From the NCBI GenBank assembly GCA_038246575.1, contig JBBRVU010000037.1, positions 1 through 27,035 on the forward strand: a stretch of DNA of 27,035 bases. The letters run 5' to 3'. Position numbers and translations under genes: made by a program. The notes below the pieces were generated by a model, which was given only the letters and a program-made list of their open reading frames with translations, was not told the DNA's origin and did not search any database. Within the stretch, counting starts at the first letter, position 1. Every line of letters begins with the position of its first letter. This document shows positions 7,869 through 15,612 of the stretch, piece by piece. The DNA is from JACCUZ01 sp038246575. GTDB lineage: Bacteria > Actinomycetota > Actinomycetes > JACCUZ01.

Positions 7869-8791
7869 GGGATCCGCCGGATGAACCGGTTGAGCAGGGT
7901 GAGGTAGACCGCGACCAGCAGGCCGACGAGCACGGCGATCAGCACGGCGACGGCCATCGCCTGCGGGCGGGAGGTCAGGTCCGGGTCCTGGTAGTACTGC
8001 AGGGCGACCACGGGCAGCGCTGCCGGGAACGGCCGACCGAGCAGGAAGGGCACCTCGTAGCTGCCGAAGGTGAACGCGAACACCAGCAACGACGTCGCGG
8101 CGACGCTGGGTGTGATCAGGGGCAGGACCACCCGGCGGAACCGCTGCCAGGGGCGGGCTCCCAGAGTGCGCGCGACCTCCTCCAGCTCGGCGAGGCCGCC
8201 GGACAGGGCGCTGAGCACGACGACGCCGATGAACGGCGTCTCCTTCCAGACGTACTCGATGATGATCCCCCAGCCGAAGGCATCGCTGGTCAGCGACGGG
8301 AACCCGGCGGGGGTGTCGGTGAGCCCGGCCGCGTGGCCGAGCCGGGACAGCAGCCCGCTCTGGGAGAGCAGCAGGAGCATGGCCACGGCACCAACCAGGT
8401 GGGGGACCGGCAGCGGGAAGCTGAAGATCGAGGTCATCAGCCGGCGCCCGCGACGCGAGCGGTGGATGAGCAGGGCCGCCGCCACCCCCAGCGCCGTCGC
8501 GAGCGCAGTCGAGATGAGTGCGAGCCGGAAGGTCAGCGCGAACGACGCGCGCACGGCGGGATCACCCCAGAGCGCGCGGTAGGCGTCAAGGCTCCACGTC
8601 CAGCCGTCGAGGAAGGGCAGGTAGCCGAAAGACTGCGCGACCCCGAAAGCCAGCCCGCCGACGAAGAGCAGCCCGACCACCGTCAGAGCGGGCGCGAGCA
8701 GCAGCGAGATCGTCACCCACCGTGGCACGCGCACCGCGGCCCGGCCGACGCCGCGGGGCGCCAACCGGGCCGCAGAGGTCGTGCTGGTCAC
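7865..8791 (-). CDS. ABC transporter permease, PotB-like (first subunit)
   Basis: A 308-residue protein with six to seven predicted helices and a basic cytoplasmic N-terminus. The EAA-type loop is LEEVARTLGARPWQRFRRVV followed by LPLITPS. A long periplasmic stretch (SFGYLPFLDGWTWSLDAY) follows the first helix, as in PotB/CysT-like permeases. The GTG start at 8791 lies 6 bp after the lipoprotein stop; only a weak ribosome site (CAGAAG) precedes it, so coupled translation is likely. It pairs with the 7074-7868 permease to form the membrane channel. Confidence 0.88.
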   Translation of the reverse strand: MTSTTSAARLAPRGVGRAAVRVPRWVTISLLLAPALTVVGLLFVGGLAFGVAQSFGYLPFLDGWTWSLDAYRALWGDPAVRASFALTFRLALISTALATALGVAAALLIHRSRRGRRLMTSIFSFPLPVPHLVGAVAMLLLLSQSGLLSRLGHAAGLTDTPAGFPSLTSDAFGWGIIIEYVWKETPFIGVVVLSALSGGLAELEEVARTLGARPWQRFRRVVLPLITPSVAATSLLVFAFTFGSYEVPFLLGRPFPAALPVVALQYYQDPDLTSRPQAMAVAVLIAVLVGLLVAVYLTLLNRFIRRIP

Positions 8792-8797
8792 GACCGG

Positions 8798-10057
8798 CTA
8801 CTTCTGGAGCACATTTGCCTTCCAGTCCTTCTCGATGCGCGACACGTAGCTGGCGTCCAGCTCGGGCACCGTGTCGGCGGTCAGCTCGGCCAGCGGCAGG
8901 ACCGACGGACCGAGGTCGACCGACTCGAAGGCCGCCTTCTGGTCGGAAGTTAGCTTGTCGAGGTCGACGGCGGGATAGGTGCCGTTGGTCTTGAACAGAG
9001 TCTGCTGGGTCGCCGGGTCGAGCAGGACGTTGGCCAGCACCTGTGCGGCGGCCTTATGAGACGCGTTGTACGGGATGCCCAGGAAGCTGTTGTTGGCGAT
9101 GTTGCCGACGCTCAGCACGGCCTCGCGGGTCGAATCCGGGTAGACGCCCTTGCTGACCTTGTCCGCCACGCTGCCCGGTCCGTAGGAGAAGAACGCCGCG
9201 ATCTCGCCGCTTCCGTAGAGCTTCTCGATGTCGTCCTGGCTGTTCGGGTAGGTCTTGCCACCCCGCCAGAGCGACGGCTCGACGCCGTTGAGCCGCTTCC
9301 ACAGCTTGTCCGCAGCAGGTGTGTACGTGCCCTCGTCGAGTGGTCCGGTGAACTGGTCGGGGCCGCCGGCGGTGTCGTAGAAGAGGGTCCGCACGGCCAT
9401 CGACCCGGTGAAGTCTGGCAGTGCGGGATAGGTGAACTGTCCCTTGTTCTTCTGCGCCCACGCGAAAAGCGAGTCGACCGAGGCGACGTCGGCCTCTGTG
9501 AGCTTGGAGCTGTCGTAGACCAGGGCCGAGTCGGCCTGCTGCCACACCGACTCGCAGCCCTCGACCGGGACGCCGAAGTCGTTGGCGACCGCACCGTCTT
9601 CGAAATTGACGTACTTCGCGTTGGGCAGGTCCTGGTCGTAGCCGCAGAACCAGAGGTCGGCCTGCTTGCCGGTGGAGAAGTTCTCGCCGTTGACCCAGAT
9701 CGCGTCGACCGACCCGTTGTCGTTCTTGCCGGCCTGCTTCTCGGCGAGGACCTTGTTCACCGCGTCGGCCGTGTCGGTGATCTTCACCTGGTTGAGCGTC
9801 ACGTCGAACTTCTTCAGCTGGTCGGCGACATAGCCGTTGATGAAGCCGTTGAGGACCTCGTCCCCGCCGTACATGTACCAGTTGACGGTTTGGCCCTTGG
9901 CCTCGGCGAGCACCGCCGACCAGTCGCCCTTGGTGGTCGAGTCGACCTGGGACTGCCCACCGGACGAAGGCGTGGGATCACTCGAACCGCAGGCGGTGAG
10001 CAGGGTGGCAGCGATCGCCACCAGGACGGCGGGGCGCTTGAGCATGGAGAAGGGCAA
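8798..10057 (-). CDS. ABC substrate-binding lipoprotein, YnjB-like
   Basis: A 419-residue exported solute-binding protein. The N-terminus has KR, a hydrophobic core and the lipobox LLTAC with acylated Cys 23, then a Ser/Gly/Gln-rich linker. The mature part has AKGQTVNWYMYGGDEVLNGF, then NGSVDAIWVNGENFSTGKQA and TYPALPDFTGS. The VDxxWVNGENF and YPxxPDFTG segments are, as I recall them, characteristic of E. coli YnjB, whose ligand is not established. TTG 10057 is taken as start because GGAG (10068-10065) stands 7 nt upstream; ATG 10045 is the alternative and keeps the signal intact. It is followed by both permeases and the ATPase. Two Cys (in WFCGY and VEGCES) could form a disulfide outside the cell. 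Confidence 0.88.
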   Translation of the reverse strand: MPFSMLKRPAVLVAIAATLLTACGSSDPTPSSGGQSQVDSTTKGDWSAVLAEAKGQTVNWYMYGGDEVLNGFINGYVADQLKKFDVTLNQVKITDTADAVNKVLAEKQAGKNDNGSVDAIWVNGENFSTGKQADLWFCGYDQDLPNAKYVNFEDGAVANDFGVPVEGCESVWQQADSALVYDSSKLTEADVASVDSLFAWAQKNKGQFTYPALPDFTGSMAVRTLFYDTAGGPDQFTGPLDEGTYTPAADKLWKRLNGVEPSLWRGGKTYPNSQDDIEKLYGSGEIAAFFSYGPGSVADKVSKGVYPDSTREAVLSVGNIANNSFLGIPYNASHKAAAQVLANVLLDPATQQTLFKTNGTYPAVDLDKLTSDQKAAFESVDLGPSVLPLAELTADTVPELDASYVSRIEKDWKANVLQK

Positions 10058-10097
10058 CTCGGGGCTCCGTGAGGGATTGTGGTGTGGTCGGGTTGAT

Positions 10098-10769
10098 TTA
10101 CGTTGTCGCGCCGAACCGGCCGCCGGTGGGGTCCGGACTGGCAGCGGCAGGAACGGGAGGCCCGTCGGGCGATCCTGACAGAAGTCGGATGCCGAAGTTG
10201 ATCCGCTGGACGGCCGTGATCCCGACAGCAGCGGCGAACAGCCAGGCGATCAGCGCCGCATTGCCTGGGAAGATGCAGAACAGCACGTAGACGATCACGG
10301 TCTCGGTGCCTTCAGCCAGCCCACCGACGAAGCGAAGGGATCGCTCGTCACCGAACTTCTGGCGACGCCGTTCCATGAGCGACGACGTGGCAAGGAAGGC
10401 CGTGCCGGAGACGTAGTAGGCGGCGAGGAGGAACAGGCAGGCCAGCCGTGCATCGGGCACGGCTATCGCCACCGCGACCACGAAGCCGGCGTAGACCGTG
10501 AAGTCCGCGACGATGTCGAGGAAGCCGCCGCGCTCGGTGGGAGTTCCAGCTCGGGCAATCGGGCCGTCGAGCCCGTCGAGGGTGCGGTTGGTCAGCCACA
10601 GCACCAGCGCCGCGGGCCACCAGCCCATGGCAGCCGCCACGCAGGCAGCGGCGCCTGCGCCCCAGCCGGCCAGCGTCACCGCGTTGGGGCCGACACCGAG
10701 CCCGGCCATCCAGGCTCCTGCTCTGGTCAGGCCGGGCGCGAGAGCGCTCCGCATCCGGGTGTCGAGCAT
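10098..10769 (-). CDS. CDP-alcohol phosphatidyltransferase family protein (YnjF-like)
   Basis: A 223-residue membrane enzyme with the family's metal/CDP motif: NRTLDGLDGPIARAGTPTER followed by GGFLDIVADF, that is D-G-x2-(D/G)-x-A-R, then G-x3-D-x3-D. About six helices follow the amphipathic N-terminus. Such enzymes move a phosphatidyl or phospho-alcohol group from a CDP-activated donor to an alcohol; the acceptor cannot be told. E. coli ynjF, of the same family, sits next to ynjBCD, which makes the association with this transporter meaningful. The gene lies 7 bp after the radical SAM stop and 40 bp before the lipoprotein gene. Confidence 0.85.
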   Translation of the reverse strand: MLDTRMRSALAPGLTRAGAWMAGLGVGPNAVTLAGWGAGAAACVAAAMGWWPAALVLWLTNRTLDGLDGPIARAGTPTERGGFLDIVADFTVYAGFVVAVAIAVPDARLACLFLLAAYYVSGTAFLATSSLMERRRQKFGDERSLRFVGGLAEGTETVIVYVLFCIFPGNAALIAWLFAAAVGITAVQRINFGIRLLSGSPDGPPVPAAASPDPTGGRFGATT

Positions 10770-10776
10770 CGGGGTG

Positions 10777-12270
10777 TTACTTCGCGGCCGTTGCGCGGGT
10801 CCGGACGTCGATGATCGGCAGCAGCTTGCGCAGCTCCATGTTCTCGACCGGGTCGAGGACCGCGTGCTGCACGCAGGCCGGCACGAGCTCGTCGTTCTCC
10901 GGGTGCGCCATGGCGTAGTGGCAGGCCGCCAGGCGCTCCTGGGTGGCCTTGATCGTCGGGTCCTCGCTGCTCTCGCCGCGCTTCATGAGGTCCCAGGCAG
11001 GGGCCACGACGTCGGCGTCCATGAACTGGTGCATGACGAACGTCGTCGGTCGCACGCCGCGGTTGGCCACCAGCTGGCGCAGCCCCACGCGGCGAACGCT
11101 GCGACCCACCCAGCGGAAGGCGATCGACACCGTCGATGGCTGCCGGATGAGCACGCGGAGCACCTGGGCGATGAGCAGCGGTGCGGGCGTCCCGCCGAAC
11201 ATGATGTGCCCGACCCGGGTGAAGTAGGCCTCGCGGACGACCAGGTCCTGCGGGTCGTCACCGTCCAGCCACGGGTACCAGCTGTCACCGACGTAGTAGC
11301 CGTAGGCGGTGCGGTTGCAGCGCACGTCGCCGTTCTCGAACACGTGGAAGTCCAGCGCCGTGCCGGCACCCTTCTCGATCTCTTCCCACACGGCGTCAGG
11401 TGTCGCATCGCGGTACTTCTCGTGCCACCTGCGGTCGTCGCCGAGGAACGCGGCCGGCTGGAACGAGTACATCCCGAAGCCGAAGCCCCGGGTGTCCCGG
11501 ATGACGTCGGCGATCTGGTCCAGGTTGCGCGGGGTCACGGTCATGTTGTGAGCCAGGAAGGAGCGCACACCGTGCTCCTTGCGCAACCGCTTGAACATCT
11601 CGACGAAGCGCTTCCGGTACGGCGACAACGCCATCTCGTCGGCCGGGCGCTCGATGCCCCGGCGGCCGAACATGAACATGTCGAAGTGTGCCGCGAAGGA
11701 CAGCTTGTCGAACCGCTTCTTGCCGTCGGCGCCCAGCGCCAGCTCTTCCAGGTAGTCGTAGTCGAAGTCGCCGTGGGTCATGCTCATCGGCTCGCGGCCG
11801 TTCTCGCGCATCGCCTCGATCGTCTCGGCGTGGTCCTCGGGCGGCAGCAGGGTGACCTCGCCGCCGATCAGCTGGGCATGGGCGTAGGGCCCGCGCTTCT
11901 TGCGCAGCAGCTTCATCTGGCCTCTGACCTCGCGCACGGTGTGCTGGCCGTCGATGCGCACCCGGTTCGCGTCACGGGAGTGGTAGCAAGGAGTGCACGC
12001 CAGGTTGCACTTCGGGAAGACGCCGTGCGTTCCCTCGCAGCCCACGGCGTGGCGGCCGAGCACCTGACCCGGTGTCTTGACGATGTCGGGCAGGCCGTCC
12101 CACCGCCGAGCCAGCGCGTCGGTGAAATCGGGGTCGCCGGAGCGGGTGTAACGCTCCAGGTCGCGCATCTTCGTGATCAATCCCACGGTGGCAGGCACCC
12201 TTTCATCGGCAGTACGTCGTGCTTGCGGTGGTGCGGCGGGGGCCGCTGGGTGGTGTCGCCCCATTGTCAC
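10777..12270 (-). CDS. Radical SAM protein of unknown substrate
   Basis: Up to 497 residues. FPKCNLACTPCYHSRDANR carries the CxxxCxxC cluster motif (C88, C92, C95 counted from the first GTG) that binds the [4Fe-4S]-SAM centre; C78 lies just before it. LIGGEVTLLPPEDHAETIEA matches the GGE-type SAM-binding strand of the family. The C-terminal 200 residues contain a CNRTAYGYYVGDSWYPWLDG segment and single Cys residues that could hold a second cluster or substrate. The start is uncertain: GTG 12270 and ATG 12264 have a weak GGGGTG upstream, and GTG 12186 has AAAGG 12 nt upstream. The conserved part seems to begin at LITKMRDLERYTR. It is first in the operon and may modify a lipid head group or the transported compound; this is an inference. 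Confidence 0.85.
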   Translation of the reverse strand: MTMGRHHPAAPAAPPQARRTADERVPATVGLITKMRDLERYTRSGDPDFTDALARRWDGLPDIVKTPGQVLGRHAVGCEGTHGVFPKCNLACTPCYHSRDANRVRIDGQHTVREVRGQMKLLRKKRGPYAHAQLIGGEVTLLPPEDHAETIEAMRENGREPMSMTHGDFDYDYLEELALGADGKKRFDKLSFAAHFDMFMFGRRGIERPADEMALSPYRKRFVEMFKRLRKEHGVRSFLAHNMTVTPRNLDQIADVIRDTRGFGFGMYSFQPAAFLGDDRRWHEKYRDATPDAVWEEIEKGAGTALDFHVFENGDVRCNRTAYGYYVGDSWYPWLDGDDPQDLVVREAYFTRVGHIMFGGTPAPLLIAQVLRVLIRQPSTVSIAFRWVGRSVRRVGLRQLVANRGVRPTTFVMHQFMDADVVAPAWDLMKRGESSEDPTIKATQERLAACHYAMAHPENDELVPACVQHAVLDPVENMELRKLLPIIDVRTRATAAK

Positions 12271-12314
12271 GCGTCACCCCGGGAGCGCACCGCTCGGTGG
12301 TTCGGAACGCGCCT

Positions 12315-12349
12315 CGGGCCGGTTTGCCGTCCGGCGGGGCGCCGGCCCG
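12315..12349. terminator. GC-rich stem-loop between reductase and radical SAM genes
   Basis: CGGGCCGG (12315-12322) pairs with CCGGCCCG (12342-12349). Inside the loop region CCGGCG (12331-12336) can alternatively pair with CGCCGG (12340-12345). There is no T-run, so termination is only a possibility; chance pairing is common in such GC-rich DNA. Confidence 0.35.
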
Positions 12350-12361
12350 GTTCGGGCGTCA

Positions 12362-13744
12362 TCAGGGCTTCGAGCCGGAGCCGTCGGCCCGGGCGGGCCG
12401 AGCCTTGCGGCCGTCCTGCTCGAAGAAGAACTGGGCCGCCGTGCTGCGGATCCCGGTCGCCCACGTCGGATAGGCGTGCACGGTCTGGGCCAGCCGACCG
12501 GTGAACATGCCGGTGCGCATCGCGAGGGCGATCTCGTGGATCATCTCCCCGGCGCGCGGGGCGACGATGGTCGCGCCGAGGACCCGCCCGCCGGCCATGT
12601 TGCCGGTGATCTTCCGCGGGCCAGCGATGATCTTGATGAAGCCGTCGGTGTGGCCGGCCGCGATCGCCCGGTCCACCGCGTCCAGCGGCAGGTGGGCAAC
12701 CCGGCCGCCGTGTTCTGCGGCCTCAGCCTCGGTCATCCCGACGCGCGCCACCTCCGGGTCGGTGAAGGTCACCCAGGGCACCGAGTCGCTGTGGAACGAC
12801 ATCCGGGCCACGCGCCGCAGTGCGTTGATCGCCGCGATCCGGCCCATCTCGTCGGCGGCGTGGGTGAAGGGCAACTTGCCGGTCACGTCGCCCACCGCGT
12901 ACACGCCGTCGACCGGCGTGGCCATCCGGTCGTCGGTGCCGATGTAGCCGCGGTCGTCGACCTCGACGCCGGCCGCCTCGAGGTCCAGGCCATCGGTGAT
13001 CGCCCGTCGTCCGACAGCCACGAGCAGTGCCGCACCGACCACCTCGGACCCATCGTCCAGCGACACCCGCACCTCGGACGCGTTGGGGTGCGAGACCTTG
13101 GTGACCTTGGCGCCCAGCCGGACGTCGACGCCCTCGCGGGCGAACACCTCCGCGATGACCCGGCTGGCGTCGGGCTCCTCCTTGGACAGCAGCCGGTCGA
13201 GGCCTTCGACGACCGTCACTGACACACCGAGGCGGGCAAAGGTCTGGGCGAGCTCGCAGCCGATCGCGCCGCCCCCCAGCACGATCAACGACTCAGGGGC
13301 CGTCTGCAGGTCCCACACGTTCTCGTTGGTGAGGAAGGGCCCGTCGGCCAACCCGGGAATGGGCGGCACGGCCGGTCCGGCGCCGGTGGCGATGACCACC
13401 TTGTCGGCGCTGAGGGTGCGGGGGCCGGCGAGGAGGCTTCGTGGCCCCACGAAACGGGCGCGTTCCTCGAGCACCTCGACGCCCTCGCCGCGGAGCACAT
13501 CGGCGGTCTCGGTCGCAGCGATGCGGGCCACCGTCTCGTGCACCCGGACCATCGCCGACGCGAAGTCGACTCCCTGGGCGGCGGCCTCGATGAGCGTCTT
13601 GGACGGCACGCAGCCGGTGAATGTGCAGTCGCCCCCGACGGGGCCGTCCTGGATCAGCGCGACGGACTTCTTCATGCGGGCAGCGGTGCGGGCGGCAGCC
13701 ATGCCACCGGCTCCGCCGCCGACGACGAGCAGGTCGTGGGTCAT
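12362..13744 (-). CDS. FAD/NAD(P) pyridine nucleotide-disulfide oxidoreductase
   Basis: A 460-residue flavoprotein of the dihydrolipoamide dehydrogenase/mercuric reductase fold. It shows the FAD-binding GGGAGG (9-14), redox-active disulfide CTFTGC (C40, C45), NAD(P)-binding GGGAIG (157-162), the second FAD motif VYAVGDVTG (281-289) and a C-terminal dimerisation domain. The usual HxHPTxxE catalytic base of lipoamide dehydrogenases reads HAYPTWATG (423-431): the second His is Tyr and the Glu is missing. It is therefore unlikely to be a normal E3 subunit; a MerA-like or unknown disulfide/quinone reductase is more plausible. It is divergent from the ECF sigma gene and may share thiol-stress control, since GGAAG-N19-GTT lies directly upstream. 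It could supply electrons to nearby thiol proteins, but nothing shows this. Confidence 0.88.
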   Translation of the reverse strand: MTHDLLVVGGGAGGMAAARTAARMKKSVALIQDGPVGGDCTFTGCVPSKTLIEAAAQGVDFASAMVRVHETVARIAATETADVLRGEGVEVLEERARFVGPRSLLAGPRTLSADKVVIATGAGPAVPPIPGLADGPFLTNENVWDLQTAPESLIVLGGGAIGCELAQTFARLGVSVTVVEGLDRLLSKEEPDASRVIAEVFAREGVDVRLGAKVTKVSHPNASEVRVSLDDGSEVVGAALLVAVGRRAITDGLDLEAAGVEVDDRGYIGTDDRMATPVDGVYAVGDVTGKLPFTHAADEMGRIAAINALRRVARMSFHSDSVPWVTFTDPEVARVGMTEAEAAEHGGRVAHLPLDAVDRAIAAGHTDGFIKIIAGPRKITGNMAGGRVLGATIVAPRAGEMIHEIALAMRTGMFTGRLAQTVHAYPTWATGIRSTAAQFFFEQDGRKARPARADGSGSKP

Positions 13745-13752
13745 CTCGGGGT

Positions 13753-13779
13753 AACCCCCGGGGTCGGACCCATCCTTCC
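13753..13779 (-). promoter_or_regulatory. Candidate ECF-type promoter of the disulfide reductase
   Basis: On the minus strand GGAAG (13779-13775), a 19-nt spacer and GTT (13755-13753) resemble the GGAAT-N18/19-GTT promoters of SigR/SigH-type ECF factors. The ATG is only 8 nt beyond GTT, so the message would be leaderless or nearly so. The -35 differs from consensus at one base. Confidence 0.35.
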
Positions 13780-13941
13780 CATCAGGCCGTCCTCCCTAGG
13801 CAGCGCTCTGGTCACCGACAGTAGTCGGGTCCGCGCGGAACATGCGTGCCCGGACAGACGTCTATCCCTAGACATGCCCCGACAGCCTGCAGTGAACCGC
13901 CGCGACCTTGCCCGGGCGCCGGCGGTGGCTTCTCGCCGGTC

Positions 13942-13968
13942 GGAATGGCTGCGCGGGTCCGGCGGGTT
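13942..13968 (+). promoter_or_regulatory. Candidate autoregulatory ECF promoter
   Basis: GGAAT (13942-13946), a 19-nt spacer and GTT (13966-13968) match the SigR/SigH-type consensus. It is followed by GAGG (13978-13981) and the in-frame TTG at 13990, giving a compact leader. A second similar sequence, GGAAC-N18-GTC (13837-13862), lies further upstream and could be another promoter. Confidence 0.5.
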
Positions 13969-13989
13969 CATCCCTGCGAGGCGAGCGGG

Positions 13990-14535
13990 TTGCTAGCCAG
14001 CGACTCCGATCGCAAGGACGCTTACCACCGATATGTCCTGACGGAGGTCGATGTGCTCCTACGGGTGGCACTGTCGATGACTCCGCAGCGAGCCGACGCC
14101 GAGGACCTCGTCCAGGACACGCTGCTGCGTGCCTGGCGCTCGATCGACTCCTTCGACGGGCGATACCCCCGGGCCTGGTTGCTGACGATCCTGCGCAACG
14201 CCCACATCAACGGTCACCGCCGTCGCCGCCCCGTGCTGCTCGACGACCCGGACCGCACCTTCGAGCACCATCACGACCCCGACGGTGACTCGGTCTCTGC
14301 CGAGGACACGGTCGTGGACCAGCTGTTCGACCATCGGGTGGAAGCCGCCGTGCGCGCCCTGCCCGACAAGTTCCGTGAGGTCCTGCTCCTCGTCGACGTC
14401 AACGGGCTCAGCTATGCCTCGGCCGCTGCGGCGCTCGGCGTCCCCGAGGGCACAGTGATGAGTCGCCTGCACCGAGCCCGCAAGCGGGTGCGGGTCGCCC
14501 TCGACCCCTCCGACGTGGCGGTGCAGTCATCATGA
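13990..14535 (+). CDS. ECF (sigma-70 family, group 4) RNA polymerase sigma factor
   Basis: A 181-residue sigma factor from the TTG chosen here. Region 2 is ADAEDLVQDTLLRAWRSIDS followed by AWLLTILRNAHIN, binding core polymerase and the -10 element. Region 4 is ALPDKFREVLLLVDVNGLSY followed by LGVPEGTVMSRLHRARKRVR, the -35 helix-turn-helix. The frame stays open back to GTG 13846, but the extra N-terminus is low-complexity and would overlap the GGAAT-N19-GTT promoter. TTG 13990 has GAGG 8 nt upstream and starts just before the conserved domain. The stop overlaps the anti-sigma ATG by 4 bp (ATGA). With an HxxxCxxC anti-sigma partner and SigR-like promoter elements, control by thiol-oxidative stress is a reasonable inference. 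Confidence 0.85.
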   Translation: MLASDSDRKDAYHRYVLTEVDVLLRVALSMTPQRADAEDLVQDTLLRAWRSIDSFDGRYPRAWLLTILRNAHINGHRRRRPVLLDDPDRTFEHHHDPDGDSVSAEDTVVDQLFDHRVEAAVRALPDKFREVLLLVDVNGLSYASAAAALGVPEGTVMSRLHRARKRVRVALDPSDVAVQSS

Positions 14536-14840
14536 GCAACCGGCTCCCGATCTGGTCGAAGTTCGTCGGCAACCGTGAGACGGCCAGCTGCATGGAGACC
14601 GCGCGAGAGCTGCAGGCCTACCTCGACGGCGACCTCGACCAGCTCACCGCGCGCCGGCTTGCCCGCCACCTCGAGCTATGCCGCAAGTGCGGGCTGGAGG
14701 AGGCGACCTACCGCGCGATCAAGGCGTCGCTCGCGCGCCGCGGTGAGCAGGTGGTCGAGCAGGAGACGATCGACCGGCTGTACGCCTTCGGCACCGAGCT
14801 GCTCGAGTCCGAGGACCCGACTCCGTCCGAGGCCGGCTAG
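14532..14840 (+). CDS. Zinc-finger anti-sigma factor (ZAS / zf-HC2 type)
   Basis: A 102-residue soluble protein with no membrane helix. RHLELCRKCGLEEATYRAI holds the HxxxCxxC motif of zinc-binding anti-sigma factors such as RsrA, and SCMETARELQAYLDGDLD provides the upstream Cys and helix. In that family loss of zinc and disulfide formation on oxidation release the sigma factor; the same behaviour here is inferred. Only three Cys are present, fewer than in RsrA. Its ATG overlaps the sigma stop (ATGA), giving coupled, near-equimolar synthesis. Its stop overlaps that of the convergent TVP38 gene. Confidence 0.85.
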   Translation: MSNRLPIWSKFVGNRETASCMETARELQAYLDGDLDQLTARRLARHLELCRKCGLEEATYRAIKASLARRGEQVVEQETIDRLYAFGTELLESEDPTPSEAG

Positions 14841-15508
14841 GCACCGCTGACCTGCTGCTCGCGGCGGCGGTGGCGGCGTGCCGCCAGCATGCCGCCCACG
14901 GTGAGCAGCGCCAGCACGGCGACGGCGGTCGCGAACTGCCAGGATCCCGGAGAGGCGCCGTACGCACCCAGTGCGACATAGGCGACCGTGCCTGGCACGA
15001 TGCCGACGACGGTGGCCAGCAGGTAGTCACGGAACCGCACTGAACTCAGGCCGGCCCCATAGTTGAGCAACGTGAACGGGACGATGGGCACGAGGCGCAG
15101 CGCCAGGATGCTCACGAAGCCGCGGCGGCGCACGAGCTCGTCGACGCGGCGCACCTTCGGCCCGAGAAAGCGCTCGACGCTGTCCCGGCCGAGCACCCGG
15201 CCCAGCCAGAAGGCCACCACGGCGCCGACAGTGGCGGCGGCGAGCACGAGCAGCACGCCGGTCACCAGGCCGAACAGCAGGCCGGCCGCCGCACTGAGTG
15301 CGTTCTTCGGCAGCGGCGCCAGGCTCACCACGGCGTACGCGCCGATGAACAACGCCATGCCCGGCGGCCCCGTGTCGGCGACCCGGGATCGCAGTGCCGC
15401 GACATCGTCGAGCCCCAGTGCGCGGGCCGCGACCGCCACGCCGATCGCGATGGCGACCAGCACGGACAGGCGCAGCACCAGCGGCAGCCAGCGCCGTCCA
15501 CCGAACAT
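14837..15508 (-). CDS. TVP38/TMEM64 (DedA-like/VTT) family membrane protein
   Basis: A 223-residue polytopic protein. The family core reads LVRRRGFVSILALRLVPIVP followed by FTLLNYGAG, then VVGIVPGTVAYVALGAYG, with a preceding SLAPLPKNALSAAAGLLFG re-entrant segment. Members of the VTT superfamily are lipid scramblases or transporters; no specific substrate is known here. ATG 15508 is preferred because GGGAG (15519-15515) stands 6 nt upstream. The ATG at 15514 touches the Shine-Dalgarno, and longer frames to 15733 would run into the divergent DUF427 gene. It is convergent with the anti-sigma gene with overlapping stops. Confidence 0.85.
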   Translation of the reverse strand: MFGGRRWLPLVLRLSVLVAIAIGVAVAARALGLDDVAALRSRVADTGPPGMALFIGAYAVVSLAPLPKNALSAAAGLLFGLVTGVLLVLAAATVGAVVAFWLGRVLGRDSVERFLGPKVRRVDELVRRRGFVSILALRLVPIVPFTLLNYGAGLSSVRFRDYLLATVVGIVPGTVAYVALGAYGASPGSWQFATAVAVLALLTVGGMLAARRHRRREQQVSGA

Positions 15509-15520
15509 CCGCATCTCCCG

Positions 15521-15577
15521 GGTAGCTCGTGCCTGCGTCGGTAGATCGTGCTCTCGCCGGCAGATCGGGCCGGTGTG
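15521..15577. repeat. Three imperfect 19-bp direct repeats
   Basis: Units beginning GGTAGCTCGTGC (15521), GGTAGATCGTGC (15540) and GGCAGATCGGGC (15559) recur with a 19-bp period between the divergent TVP38 and DUF427 genes. The first two are most alike. They could be an operator or chance. Confidence 0.35.
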
Positions 15578-15612
15578 GCGCAGCCTATGCAGGGCCAACG
15601 TCGGCCCGGCGC

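Noticed and set aside
10498..12504. 668-residue open frame on the plus strand
   Set aside because: It lies antisense to the CDP-alcohol phosphatidyltransferase and radical SAM genes, both of which carry clear motifs; its own product is His/Arg-rich with no domain. It is an artefact of GC-rich codon bias.
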